A stretch of DNA of 64,000 nucleotides from Boesenbergia rotunda. Lineage: Eukaryota > Streptophyta > Magnoliopsida > Zingiberales > Zingiberaceae. The stretch spans positions 55,526 to 119,525 of the forward strand of contig JAGFNQ010000207.1 of assembly GCA_024364735.1 (NCBI GenBank). Direction: 5' to 3'. Below the pieces are notes generated by a model. It was given only the letters and a program-made list of their open reading frames with translations, was not told the origin of the DNA and searched no databases. The position numbers were made by a program, and so were the translations under genes. Positions 46,822 through 57,597 of this stretch are shown piece after piece. Position 1 is the first letter of the stretch, and every line of letters begins with the position of its first letter.

Positions 46822-48769
46822 TACTAAATTTTATTTGCTTTTTTATATTTAATTATTGGTCTATTTTATGATAATTTTGAATATGATTTTATTTTTTGAT
46901 GAGCAAGGTAACAAAGAAGAACGACAACTTAAAGTGCAAGATGTAGTTGCACTTGCAACTGAAAAACGGATAATTACTGAATGGAATGATAAGCATCAAC
47001 CAATTGGAGATTCTGGTGGTTTACTGGGAGGATATTTGGGACATGTTGCTAGTAATTGTAACACCTTCCCTATAATATATAACACTTGGAATAAAGTTCC
47101 TTTGGATTATAAGGAAAACATATATAAAAGAAATATCCAGGTTTGAATAATAATTAATTGCATAAATTTGACCTTCTTGGTATTATTTCATAATAATTTT
47201 GTGTTTAATTTGAAGGAACAATTTATTGTTGATGATGATCACCAAAAGAAGTATATCATTGGAAGTCTTTCAAAAAAATAGAGAGACACCAAATGCAAAG
47301 TATTTCAAAGCCATTACCAACCAGAGCATAGATCGGAAGAAAATGTCAACCTGCACCCTAATGGGATTCCTAAAGAGCATTGGGCAACCTTTTTGGAATA
47401 TAAATTAAGTGCTGAAGGAAAGGTAGTACAATAATATAATGACATTATTCTCATACTTTTTTTAATATTATTGGTAATCAACTCTTAGTTATGTCCATTA
47501 GTTTTTTAATCTATGTATATATTAATGTGCAGGCATTGAGTTTAAAAAATATTGCTAATAGAAAGCAACAAATAATTCCTCACACTCTGGGGTCAAAGAC
47601 ACTCACCAAAAAACAACACGAACTGGTACATATATTTTATTCTCTTATTGTTGATATTGTTAATTGTAGCAAAATGATTTGGTGGGTTTTAGATCTAATT
47701 AATGTTATCGCACAATATAAGGAAACTCAAACAAGAAGAAAATATAGTAGAGGGGAAATGTATCTTGTTGCTCACACAAAGAAAGATGGATCTTTTGTCA
47801 ATGATGAGGCCCAAAAAAAGAATGTAAGTCTTAAATATATTTTGGATGTTTTGAGTGTTTATATAGTTTCTAAATATGTAATTTATGCTTAGACTTCATA
47901 ATTTTCATTTAATGTCGATAGGAAGATTTTGAAAAGGAGATTAGTCAAGGATCTTCTGCAAATGAAGCATTTGTGAAAGTCTTTGGAAAAGAGAACCCAG
48001 GATCTGTTTGAGGCATGGGATTTGGTGTCTGTCCATCCCAACTTGGGTCATCATCTCACTCGGGAGGCTCGGTTCAATCTGATGGTCCATCAAGAGCTGA
48101 ACATGAGAGCTTGAAGCTACAGTTAAAATTGTTGCAAGATCAAATGGTCTTTATTATGAGTCAACAAGGAGGTCAATTTCCCACTAGTTTACAGGCCAAT
48201 CAGGTATAGTTTCTATTTACTTCAATGCACTTGACTCCCACTGTAAATTTCAGATCTCATTTCTCCTCATAAATTTGCCTCTGATATCATTGTCCTTCCT
48301 TCTTTCATCATATATCATATGCTACTCTTATGTTCATATGTTGCAGATAAATCATCTTTGCTTATATTTTTATCATTTACTTTAGATTGCATTATAATGT
48401 TTTGAATTTGAAAACTTGACACTTTATATTTTTTCCGTATATTGGTACACAGTCCTATTTGTTTTGAAACTGTCTAACTTGTTTGCAAATGGGATAATCC
48501 TGTTGCTATGTCACGTTATTAGAGGGTTGCTAGAAATGTTGTATAAATGGAAGAATGGTGTAGTCAACAACCTCTTAAGTACTTTGATCTGGATCTATAT
48601 GTATCATTGTCTCTTACTAGCACAAACATGTTGATGCTTCTAATCCTTTACTCACCAAAATAAGTTATGCGATATAAACAATTTATCGGGTAACTAAATA
48701 AATTAGTTGTAAATTCCATATATCATTCTTCATCATTTTTTAATTAGTTGTAACTAAATAACTTCCCCT

Positions 48770-48985
48770 GAAAGCTCAATAAGGAGCTTTGGGAAAGTCC
48801 CCAACTGATCTTGAGCGACCAATTGCCGAAATGCCATTGCTTGGGTCAATTCTTCGGGGGTAAAGTCTTTTGAAAAGCTTTTCTGAGGCTCTTTTTCTTT
48901 AACTGCCGAAATTCCATTGCTTGGGTCAGCTCATGTGACGTCTAGGGCTGATGTAGCTGAGGTAGTTTCAGTGTAGCTAGCCATT
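48770..48985 (-). other. Possible retroelement gag-like fragment
   Basis: In one minus-strand frame: LTQAMAFRQLVAQDQLG, with a second partial copy of the GCCATTGCTTGGGTC sequence 80-90 bp away. Short and unplaced; it may be a fragment of another element. Confidence 0.25.
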
Positions 48986-49001
48986 CCAGTGTTGCTTATA
49001 G

Positions 49002-49255
49002 AAAAAAAAATGATGAATCAGGCAGCAGACAAATTAAATCTGGGGTGACCGGCCCGGCCCCACGGAAGTTTTCCACCGGTCACCAGGGTAAATCGGGAAG
49101 CGCTCGCGGTGGCCAGTCTAGAAGCCCAGCGGCCCAGGGTTCGCACCCCATTTGGAGGAAAAATTCCTGCAAAATGCGCCGTAACTGGGGATCGAACCGT
49201 GGATACATGGGTAAACAACTAATGATCTTACCGCTGCACCATAGCCCCGGGGGCG
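49002..49255 (-). mobile_element. tRNA-derived SINE with 16-bp target duplication
   Basis: The minus strand shows an RNA polymerase III box A (TGGTGCAGCGG, 49241-49231) and box B (GGTTCGATCCC, 49198-49188), about 33 bases apart, and a 3' T-run (A-run at 49002-49010 on the plus strand). The 16-bp sequence CCAGTGTTGCTTATAG flanks it at 48986-49001 and 49256-49271, without mismatch. The body is 254 bp. The ORFs across it are spurious. It inserted into the last intron of the decayed transposase gene. Confidence 0.88.
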
Positions 49256-49896
49256 CCAGTGTTGCTTATAGAGCTAATATTGGTACGGTAATTGAGGAAA
49301 GCTATTCAAGTGTAGCTAAGGAAGGGCATAGTAGGAAGCTCTGGCCTCTTTCATTGCTTTTGCTTTCTTTCCTCTAATATGTTGATTTGCAATAGAGGAC
49401 ATAGTTGTTTGCTGGTCTGAGGATGAACGGATCATCACTTGCATGCTCCATCAACTATCTTCAGAGAATTTTCTCGTTTATAACTCCTTAAGTAATATGT
49501 TTCTGTTTTGTTATGTCTAATCTATAATTGAGTATTTTCTAGTTTATATAACAAGCTCAACATAGATAGTGTCTACTACAGTGGGAGCCAAGTGCATTGA
49601 AGCTAATCTTTCTCCTCAGTACTGAATCCATGACTACCTTCTTAATTTATTTATTTCGATCGAACGGGAAATGTTGGATTTGATGAATTGATAGAAATAT
49701 GTTTCTTCTTACAATTAAGTTTTGTCTCATATAACATCTTATTTTTATAACATCTTTTACAGGATCAAACTTCTAATATTGATATTTTATCTAATTTCAA
49801 ACAACAGACATAAGCTCACCATTAGAAACAAAGCGCTCTTCCGAGGCTAGTCATGAACCCCAAAATGAAGGACCATCATCATCATCTAACCCTTAG

Positions 49897-50074
49897 TCTT
49901 TATTTCTTTAGATAACAGGTCTACTCATGTTAAGATTTTTTTATGTTAAGGATTTGTATATGCTTAGACATTAGCAGGATAAACTTGCATTTTATGTATT
50001 GGTTTGTTCTTAATACCTTTTGAATTAAATTAGTTGTGATGATTTCAAATTGCACACAAATTGGTTGAGCATAA
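49897..50074. other. 3' flank of the transposase pseudogene
   Basis: AT-rich, probably the 3' untranslated region; no other structure is seen. Confidence 0.4.
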
Positions 50075-51137
50075 TGTGTGAGATCGTTTAGAATTGATAG
50101 AGGGGGGTGAATATCGATAAAACTTTTCAGATATAAAAAGAATTTTACACAGCAGAAATTTAAAACAACGCTAACACACTTTCTTTTACATGGTTCAGAG
50201 TCTAGATCGGCTCCTACTCCAAGGCCCACGGTCCTTGACTATTTACGTTGGGCAATTCTATATTTCGCAAAAAGGTTACAAATTTGAAGCATGAATATAA
50301 AATTGAATTTAAGCAATTAAATTAAATATACCGACGACCGGAGAAGGACTCGAAGATCGGAGCAACGGGTCGTCGTTGGCGCTTGAAACTTGAGCACAGA
50401 GAGATTAGAGCAGAGTGCTTGTGTATTTGTGTTGAAAGAATTGTTGTCTAGAAGCAAGGGGTGAACCCCTTTATATACAGTCATTTGGGGCGCCTGTATT
50501 GAATGGGGCGCCAGACACGTGTGCCTATCTAAGTGCATCCTTATCCGCAGACTTAGCCAACACTTATCACTTCAACCAGGGCGCCTGGGACGACTGGGGC
50601 GCCTGTATGCTCACAGGTGCCTCCCTTGTTGACGTGGAGGCTCAGCTTCGTAGACAGCTGGAAAACACCCTTCTGAGGTGCCTGTATCCATACAGGCGCC
50701 TGTATGATCAGGTGCCTGGGAAGCAGAGAACTCCATCCTTTTTTCCTGCAACTAGGGTTAGTTCCAAAACACAAATAATAGATAAATTAAGTACAGTTAA
50801 CAACCTGCGCTATCTTGGTTCTGACTTTGCGGTTCCCAAATTGAACCCTAGGTCGAACGAACGCCTAATGTTCCCTCTTCGGGGAACGCATCCTCGCCTA
50901 CTCCTCTCAGGAGAATTTACCTTTTGCCAACCGGCTCCTCCTGTTGGACTTTTTCCCGATCTTCCGGATCAGGACATCGTGCCCAGACCACGACCAGGAC
51001 TTATTGCCCAACCCTCGGTCAGGTCTTCGGTGCCCAGCCCTCGGCCAGGACTTATTGCTCAATTCCTTGAATCATGATTTCGTACCCAGTCCATGACCAG
51101 GACTTATTGCCCAACCCTCGGTCAGGTCTTAGGTGTC
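50075..51137 (-). mobile_element. Sirevirus-like LTR fragment with GGCGCC palindromes
   Basis: It starts TGTGTGAGATCG and on the minus strand shows the C-rich end (CCCCCCTCTATCAATTC) typical of Sirevirus LTRs. A TATATA box is at about 50472 (minus). From 50486 to 50720 many GGCGCCTG/CAGGCGCC palindromes occur. Further right, CAGGACTTATTGCCCAACCC-type units are repeated (50985-51125). The 5' end of the LTR is not clear. Confidence 0.5.
50486..50720. repeat. Cluster of GGCGCC-centred palindromes
   Basis: GGGGCGCCTGTAT (50487), GGGGCGCCAG (50504), GGGCGCCTGG (50579), GGGGCGCCTGTAT (50597) and ATACAGGCGCCTGTAT (50691). Same place in the LTR, but another sequence, as the cluster at 2639-3123. Confidence 0.7.
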
Positions 51138-51495
51138 CGATTTGGATTTGTAATGCATGACTTTTCAAAGTCATGGTGTCGTGCATATCATGTTTAGCAG
51201 TGAGCCTCAAAAGTGATTAAGATGGCTGAGCTACTATTGTCTTTTGTGTTTAGGGAACGATTTAGATTTGTAATGCATGAAAGTCATGGTGTCGTGCATA
51301 TAATGTTTATCACATGATACCGTGAACCTCTAAAGCGATAAGATGTCTGACCTATTATTGTCTTTTGTGTTTAGGGAACGATTTGGATTTGTAATGCATG
51401 TCTTTACAAAGTCATGGTGTCGTGCATATAATGTTTATCACATGATGTAGTGAACCTCAAAAGCGATTAAAATGTCTTTTGTGTTGTTCTTTGCT
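51138..51495 (+). repeat. Minisatellite, three copies of a ~121-bp unit
   Basis: GATTTGGATTTGTAATGCATG or a variant starts at 51139, 51259 and 51380. Each unit continues AGTCATGGTGTCGTGCATAT and ...GTCTTTTGTGTT. The third is cut near 51495. Confidence 0.8.
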
Positions 51496-51589
51496 GCATA
51501 ATTCTATGTTCCTTGCACGGAAGCACACTATATCTCTTGGACAAGAGTATCTTGTTGTCGACGTTAATTAATGGAGATATTGTCGTTAG

Positions 51590-53762
51590 ACCCGATCACG
51601 GTTCAGAATCGACTGTTCGACGGTTCAGAATCGCCAGTTCGATGGTTCATGGGAGGTCAACCTTTAACCTTAACCGCCCAAGATGGTTACGATTCACAGT
51701 TCGGAATCACCGGTTCACGGTTCGAGATTATTATATTAAAAAAATTAAAATTTAAAAAACTAAATTTAAAATATAAAATTTATTTTAAAAAAACTTATAC
51801 TTATTTAAGTTGCCTATGTATCCTCTTAGGGTGTAGGGGAATCAAAACCCACGTAATTCTTTTACATTTTTATCTTTTTAGAATTTTCATCACTTACTTC
51901 CATTTCCTCTCGTTCCCGTTGTATTCGTTCCTTCGGTATCAAATTCTTCGACTTCGTCTTCTGAAAGTTACATTTCTCGGATTCTTTTCTCAGCTCTAGT
52001 CCAATCATCTAGTAATTCTGGAGCTTCCAATGAGTTGGGAGACATAGTTGCTTGTCGTTCATCTAATATGTTGTCGCCGACACTGAACGTCTACTCCACA
52101 ATAACAGTTGACACTGGACAAGCTAAAATTTCATTTACAATCACGGAGAGAACAGGAAAGCTTTGAGCCTTATGTGACTACCACTTTAAGATATCGAAAT
52201 CTTCGCTATCTGCTTCATCAAAATCAAAAGAAGTCGTAAAATAATTCTCAAGTTCTTGTGTGGAACTTGAGGATCCTCGTAGACGTTTCGTCCTTTCTTT
52301 TAATAAAAGTTGTACTTTTGTAAGTTTTAAATTAGTACTAGTAGGTTGTTGTATTTCAGAAATATTAGTTTGTATTTCATATTTAATATAATATTGATTA
52401 TAAAGATTATATAAATAATTTCTAATATTATATATAATATTAACTAAATCTGGAGAAGAAGAATTTTTAATAGGAATTAAAACCTTGTAATATAAAGTTC
52501 ACATTTTTTTGTAAAACTTCTAATTTAAGTCTAGGATATAAAGCAAATGCAATTAAATTAATTTTAGAAATAAAATAATTTTTTTCCCATTTGGTTTTCA
52601 TAGCTAATATGCAATAAGTTAAATATTTATTATTGATATGTTCATTTAATACTAATACTACACTAGAAAAATTCACTAAAACTAAATGAGTAGTGGAATA
52701 ATAAACACCGAAAAGTTGTTTAGTTGCATCGTTAAATACTTTTAAAATTTCATAAATATTACTACAAATATTCCATGAAAAAATAAACCACCAATAACAG
52801 GTTGACAAATAAATTTTAGTTCATCTATAGAATCGGTATTAGAACTAGCATTATCTAATGATATTAAAAATATTTTATGAGTCAATCTATATTCTTCTAA
52901 ACTTAAATATAATAATTGTGTAATGTTATGGGCAATATGTGATTTATCAAAAATTCTATAAGCTAGCAATCTTTTTTGGAGGATCCAAGGGTTATCAATC
53001 CAATGACAAGTCACACCCATATAAGAATGAGTTTGCCAATGATCATTCCAAATATTGAAAAATAAAGAAACTTTATTATTTAATATACTAACTTCATCAA
53101 TTAATTTTTTTTTATTTTACTAATCTTTTATTTATACGAGTAAGTGTAGTCCTGAAAACACATTTAGCACATGGATTAAAAGATTGTTTACAAAAATCTT
53201 CAAATGTGCATTTAAATCCAAAATTAAAAAAAGATATTCTACGGAAATAAATTTAGCTAATAATTCTCTTAATTTATTATCAGAATATAAAAATAAACCA
53301 GAATCAGTATTATTACCACTAGAAAATCTTGATAATTATGCTTGAGAGCGGTCAAGTCCATATTTCGTCGGGTGCTTTGATTCTACATGTCGTTTTAACG
53401 ACCCATAGCCGCCTCCGACTTAGAATTTGTAGGAAGCATTGCAATGTTTACATTTTGCACACAATTCTCCTGATAGAAGTGTGACCTTCTCAAAATGTTT
53501 AGTGAAAATAGAAGATTTTAAAGGAGGATTTTTCCCGAACCTTAGAAGTAATTGCATCGGTATTTCCTTGTGTTTCGAGTATCGGAAGGTGCTGGGGCTG
53601 AGCCTCGGTTTCATCATCGGTGGATTGAATTTGAATGTTGGGATCCTCGTGCTCTATTTCTTTTCCCCTCCAAGATCGAGATGATGAAGCTCCGTGACCA
53701 CCTTCCATTGTTGTCGAAAGATATAGCAAAAAACGCGTAGAGAATATGAAGTTGAGAATCAT
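51590..53762 (-). pseudogene. hAT transposase (RICESLEEPER-type) pseudogene
   Basis: Reading on the minus strand: an acidic N-terminal part from the ATG at about 53718 (MEGGHGASSSRSWRG), a BED zinc finger (LCAKCKHCNASYKF, then YGSLKRHVESKH; stop TAA 53422-53420 between them), a central RNase H-like region (WILQKRLLAYRIFDKSHIAH, LISLDNASSN) and the C-terminal dimerisation region at about 52200-52000 (ILACPVSTVIVE, stop 52093-52091, then TFSVGDNILDER). Several frameshifts separate these. A subterminal block of CGGTTCAGAATCG/CGGTTCACGGTTCG repeats (51596-51730) probably belongs to the 3' end. hAT transposases cut and paste with 8-bp duplications; neither end was fixed. Confidence 0.75.
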
Positions 53763-53843
53763 AATACAGAAGATGTGTGTGAAAATGATGAAATGTACTC
53801 CCTATTTATAAAGTTTGGATCATAATGATTACTAAATCATAGT

Positions 53844-54660
53844 TGTTTCGGAAAGAATCGTCGTCGATGGTCGGTCACCAAGGTTTCACCCACGCAGAAG
53901 TATCTGTGAAGGGGAGGAACTATTTGTCCTACGAGATTAACACGAGCGTTAGGGGACACGTCGGAAGTTGTCCGGCGGAGTCCATTATGATGCTCAAGTC
54001 AGGATCTTGATGGAGAATGAAGGCAACGAGAAAGGAAAAAAGTGCTAAGTAAGGACAGTGCGTAACCCCCCCCCCCTTACCGAAGGGCTGAGCTACCTTT
54101 TATACCAATGGAGGTAGACTGGGCCTACTCCCTCAATCTGTGTCATGTCTCCGTGATTTGAGCCACGTTGCCCCCTCTTTCGGCGGTTATGGGATATCTT
54201 TTGAAATAGTCTGCGCTGTTATTACGCCTCGCCCCGTTGCGATATTTAAGGGTCATGATGACTCCTTATACGGGGATGCTTATCCGTAAACAAGGAGGGG
54301 GGGTCAGTACTTGAGGTCGGTCATCGCTGGAGCTCCGCCTCCCGAGGCGACCTAGGGGTCTTTTGGCTAGGGTGAGTGCGAGCGATATGCCTCCCAAGGA
54401 GCTCTCGGGGCCCATCCTCTTGAGGAGCTCTCGGGGCCCATCCTCTTCAGGCCCGGGTGGGGTCTTCTGGCTGACCTTCCCAGGAGCGTCTCCAAAGGGA
54501 GTCCCGAGGCCCGGGAAGGAGGGTCACTTTGACCCGACGTGTCGTGCCACGCAACTTCTTCATCCCCCGGGCCTGCCCCGCGCTATTCATCCCTATCACA
54601 AGTCCTCCCCTTTCAAGTCTGATCGAAGGAAGTGGGGTTGACTGATCGGACTAGTGTAAA
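53844..54660 (-). mobile_element. Tat-type Ty3/gypsy LTR fragment, second copy
   Basis: TGTTTCGGAAAGAATCG start; it matches 12704-13370 throughout, with its own indels, e.g. the duplicated GAGCTCTCGGGGCCCATCCT at 54400 and 54430. Minus-strand TATA (GGTATAAAAGG) near 54090. Confidence 0.6.
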
Positions 54661-55280
54661 GATGAAGAAGTTGAGCTCTCGTAGGCCTTCGTCTTCCTTA
54701 CCCCTATAGTAGTTATGCGGAGCCCTTGGATTATAATCTTCATTTTGAGTTCCGAGAAATCCTCCTTTTTGGGTTTCATCTTTTTCGAAAAGGTTACTCC
54801 GACTTTTGAAGTATTATAATGATGTTTGTCCCCTCGTCATGAAGGCGCATGGTCCTTTTTTGAGGGCGACAAGGTACTCTTCGCGAATGCCTTATTGCCA
54901 CGTGTTCCAACGACCATCTTCACGAGTACCTACGGACGTACGCCGTCGTGGCTGGCTCGCGACTGCCTGGGCGCGGCGGTTTCTTGCTTTCCACATATCT
55001 CTTCCCCATTGCGCCTAGGCAGGCGGCTGCCTGGGTATAAGAGGGGAAGATGTAGGCGTTAGGCCCACTTCCGACTCGGCGGCTGGGCACTTCATCTTCT
55101 TCTCTTGTAAATCTTCCTTTGTGCCTGAGTAGTTTGTCCCGCTTTTGTCTTCTTTCTTAGGGATCATGAAGGGCTATCGCGCAGAATGATATGAGTCTGC
55201 CTCTTCGAGAGTGAGGCCAGAGGCCTTGCAGGCAGCCACCGAGGCATACCGCATCCTGGCCGAGATGGTGGTGGTCATCC
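54661..55280 (+). pseudogene. Start of a Tat accessory ORF, cut by the copia element
   Basis: Leader-like, GC-rich sequence. At 55205-55255 the plus strand gives RVRPEALQAATEAYRILAE, comparable with the start of the ORF at 13975 (RLESLQAACQKYDIP). The reading ends at TCATCC where the copia LTR begins. Confidence 0.45.
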
Positions 55281-56205
55281 TGTTGGGACTGGGTGCATGT
55301 TGACAAGGATACGGGTTCGTAAATTTTAAAATATTTACGTGCAGCGGAAGAATTATCATAAATAATTTCTCAAATTATTTTTAACCACGTATCTAGCATG
55401 CGACCTTATGATGTGTGGACATGATCATAAATTAAAATTTTGCAGAAAAGTAAACTAATTTACTTAGTACGTCGCGTAACTCGAAGTAAGGGACGAGATC
55501 CAACCGTAGCGTCCCTTGGAAGCTCCGCCTCTATTCGCGTCCACGCCGAGTTCTCTTCGGGATGACTTCGCAAAGCCACGAGTTTTGTGCCGACGAGAAC
55601 TACTAGATTCTCCAAAGGGACAACTAGAATAACAAGAGAGAAAAGATGGAAACTCACCACCAAGTAACGGAATCAAAATTCCGGGAAAGGAAGGAAGGAG
55701 TCGCGATCCGCTTCTTCTTCTTCGGCACCTTCTTGGTGGATGAAGCTCTCGGCCACCCTTGGGATGTGCGCCGGCCCTAGGGGAGGAGAGAGAGCCGGCC
55801 CTAGAGAGAGAGAGGGGCGCCGGCCCTCGAGAGAGAGAGAGTTAGAGAGAGGGAGGGAGCTACTAATCTCTTGATTAATTGATTGGATTTCAAGGCTTGC
55901 CTTTGGTTCCTTTATATAGTAGTCTCTCCCTTGCCAAGTCTCCCCTTTAACGGAATTAACAGAATAAATTTTCATAAGAAATTTATCTTATAAATTTTCT
56001 TGTGAATTATTCTGTTATGCCTAGTTTTATTATAACTAACTTTATAATAAAACAAATACATCTCTCTTTTTAATTATGGAATAAAATTTACAAGAAATTT
56101 ATAAATTTTTCTTATCATGGAAAAATTAATTCATAATTGATTTTATAAAATTAAAATAAACCGATCCATGGTTCATTTTAATTTCCATAAAAAGAATAAA
56201 TTTCT

Positions 56206-56275
56206 ACAAATTTCTTTATATAAATTTCTTTATATAAATCTCTTTATATAAATTTCTTTATATAGATTTATTTAT
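56206..56275. repeat. AT-rich tandem repeat in the copia LTR
   Basis: About four copies of an 18-bp unit AAATTTCTTTATAT plus spacer; the same tract is at about 63785-63835 in the other LTR. Confidence 0.7.
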
Positions 56276-56351
56276 CCATAATTTTATAAAACAAATCGTG
56301 CTTGATTTATTTTATAAAATAAACCAAATAAATTGGTTTTCTCTCCTTGTA

Positions 56352-56398
56352 GTGGCCGGCCAAACCAAAGAGGGTGGGCACCCTCTTTGGCCGGCCAC
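56352..56398. repeat. Strong hairpin in the copia LTR
   Basis: GTGGCCGGCC (56352-56361) pairs with GGCCGGCCAC (56389-56398), and AAAGAGGGTG with CACCCTCTTT inside. Only two loop bases and a small bulge remain. The second LTR has it at 63919-63964 with a one-base shorter arm. Confidence 0.85.
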
Positions 56399-57583
56399 CC
56401 CAAGCCAAACCCTCGCGAATTAAACTCATTTAATTCGCCCAATAAGCCTTCAAAAGACTTAGCCATTTTAAGCTTCCGTTGCACCTCTGATTAATTCAGA
56501 TTCGACTTATTTCTCTTGATCAGAAAATCCAATTTTCAACTCGTTTTAAATCCCTCGGATTACTCGTAGTGCGTGTGACTAAATAGGCTTTCGATTTATG
56601 TTGGCCGTCTATAATCAACCAATTATAGAACGATCATGAGTGGCACCTAGTAGTACATCATGACCCCCAATTAATCGAAAGATCAACGGTTGACCTCAGA
56701 TATAATTCTGAAACCCTTCAGCAGCTCTAATGAATCGTGCCTCATTTCCTTCACCATCTTATACCTGCTTGGTTCAGGACATGGTCTGTGTGTGTCAGTC
56801 CCCACTAGGCTGACTACGTCACACCTAGCCCAAGTAACTTTCTCTCGTCCTTTGGATTTCTAATTACTCTCATGTATTTAAGAGACTCATACTCTGAACA
56901 TGTCATGCTCTGGCCAGAGGCTTTGAGTAACAATCCGACGATAGGCCTTGGGTATACATCTCCTTGCAAGGAGTGGTGAATCCTTTGTAGGCTGTTCAAA
57001 CATCTTCGGGCACTTTGGCTTATACCCAACCATCCTGGGTCCACACCTCCTTGAAGATGCTTGCTTAAGATGTTAAAGTACAAGTCTCCATGACCAAGAT
57101 GACTTGAACACCGCAAGTCAAAGGAACATCGCACTTAAGCTGCAGTAAGAACATTCATTGACATATCTATATGTAGATTATCATATGAAGTTTTACAGCT
57201 AGTCACTCCAATGAACTAGTTCCCTTAACTAGCATCCATGTTTATCTCCGGACATCCCAATGTCACCAGCCAGTGAGAATCAGCTGATTAGAGAATAACC
57301 CATGCTAGTCTCAACAGAATTGACAGCGTCCGTATTTATCAATTCATTGACTAGGGATATTTTCAATACTTCACAATTGCACATGTAGAGATAATCACTA
57401 GTTGTGATTCCATCACAAATTCTCTCATGCTGTGAATTGTATTGCGGATATTCAGTAAATGAGTTTAAGATCCCAATCAAATACACAAACATGTATACTC
57501 AAATAGTGAATTTTCATTTATTGAAATAAATGTTTACAATCATAAGGCGATTACCTTAGGACACTTCTCTCATATCACTAACA

Positions 57584-57597
57584 AACTCCCACTTGGC
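57584..57597 (-). other. Copia polypurine tract
   Basis: Minus-strand AAGTGGGAGTT directly before the 3' LTR (57594-57584), and directly after the pol stop codon. Confidence 0.75.

Larger units (their letters stand above)
46906..49896 (+). pseudogene. En/Spm-type plant transposase gene (Transposase_24-like), decayed
   Basis: Pieces with splice-like borders: ~46906-47139, ~47218-47422, 47533-47625, 47722-47823, ~47921-48205 and 49808-49896. Signatures: HQPIGDSGGLLGGYLG, NTWNKVPLDYK, KEHWATFLEYKLSAEGK, YLVAHTKKDGSFVNDEA, GMGFGVCPSQLG, then a Leu/Gln-rich coiled-coil end (HESLKLQLKLLQDQM). Stops at 47279-47281 (TAG) and 48009-48011 (TGA) sit where the family normally has W and R. The last piece ends ...SSSSNP with a proper stop. 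The N-terminal part is missing, since the gypsy LTR ends just before. The family is linked to CACTA transposons but also occurs as scattered plant genes; its role is not known. Confidence 0.65.
55281..57583 (-). mobile_element. 3' LTR of a Ty1/copia element
   Basis: TGTTGGGACTGGGTGC... to ...ATCACTAACA, 2303 bp. Minus-strand TATATAAAG at 55919-55911. It repeats 62869 onward with only scattered differences, so the insertion is recent. It includes an AT-rich 18-bp repeat tract, AGAGAG runs and a strong hairpin. Left flank is CATCC; the right flank of the element is outside the window. Confidence 0.88.

Noticed and set aside
49180..49245. A tRNA gene on the minus strand
   Set aside because: Box A and box B are present but no cloverleaf could be drawn, and the unit continues as a SINE.
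49018..49377. ORFs across the SINE
   Set aside because: The region is explained by polymerase III boxes and the target duplication.
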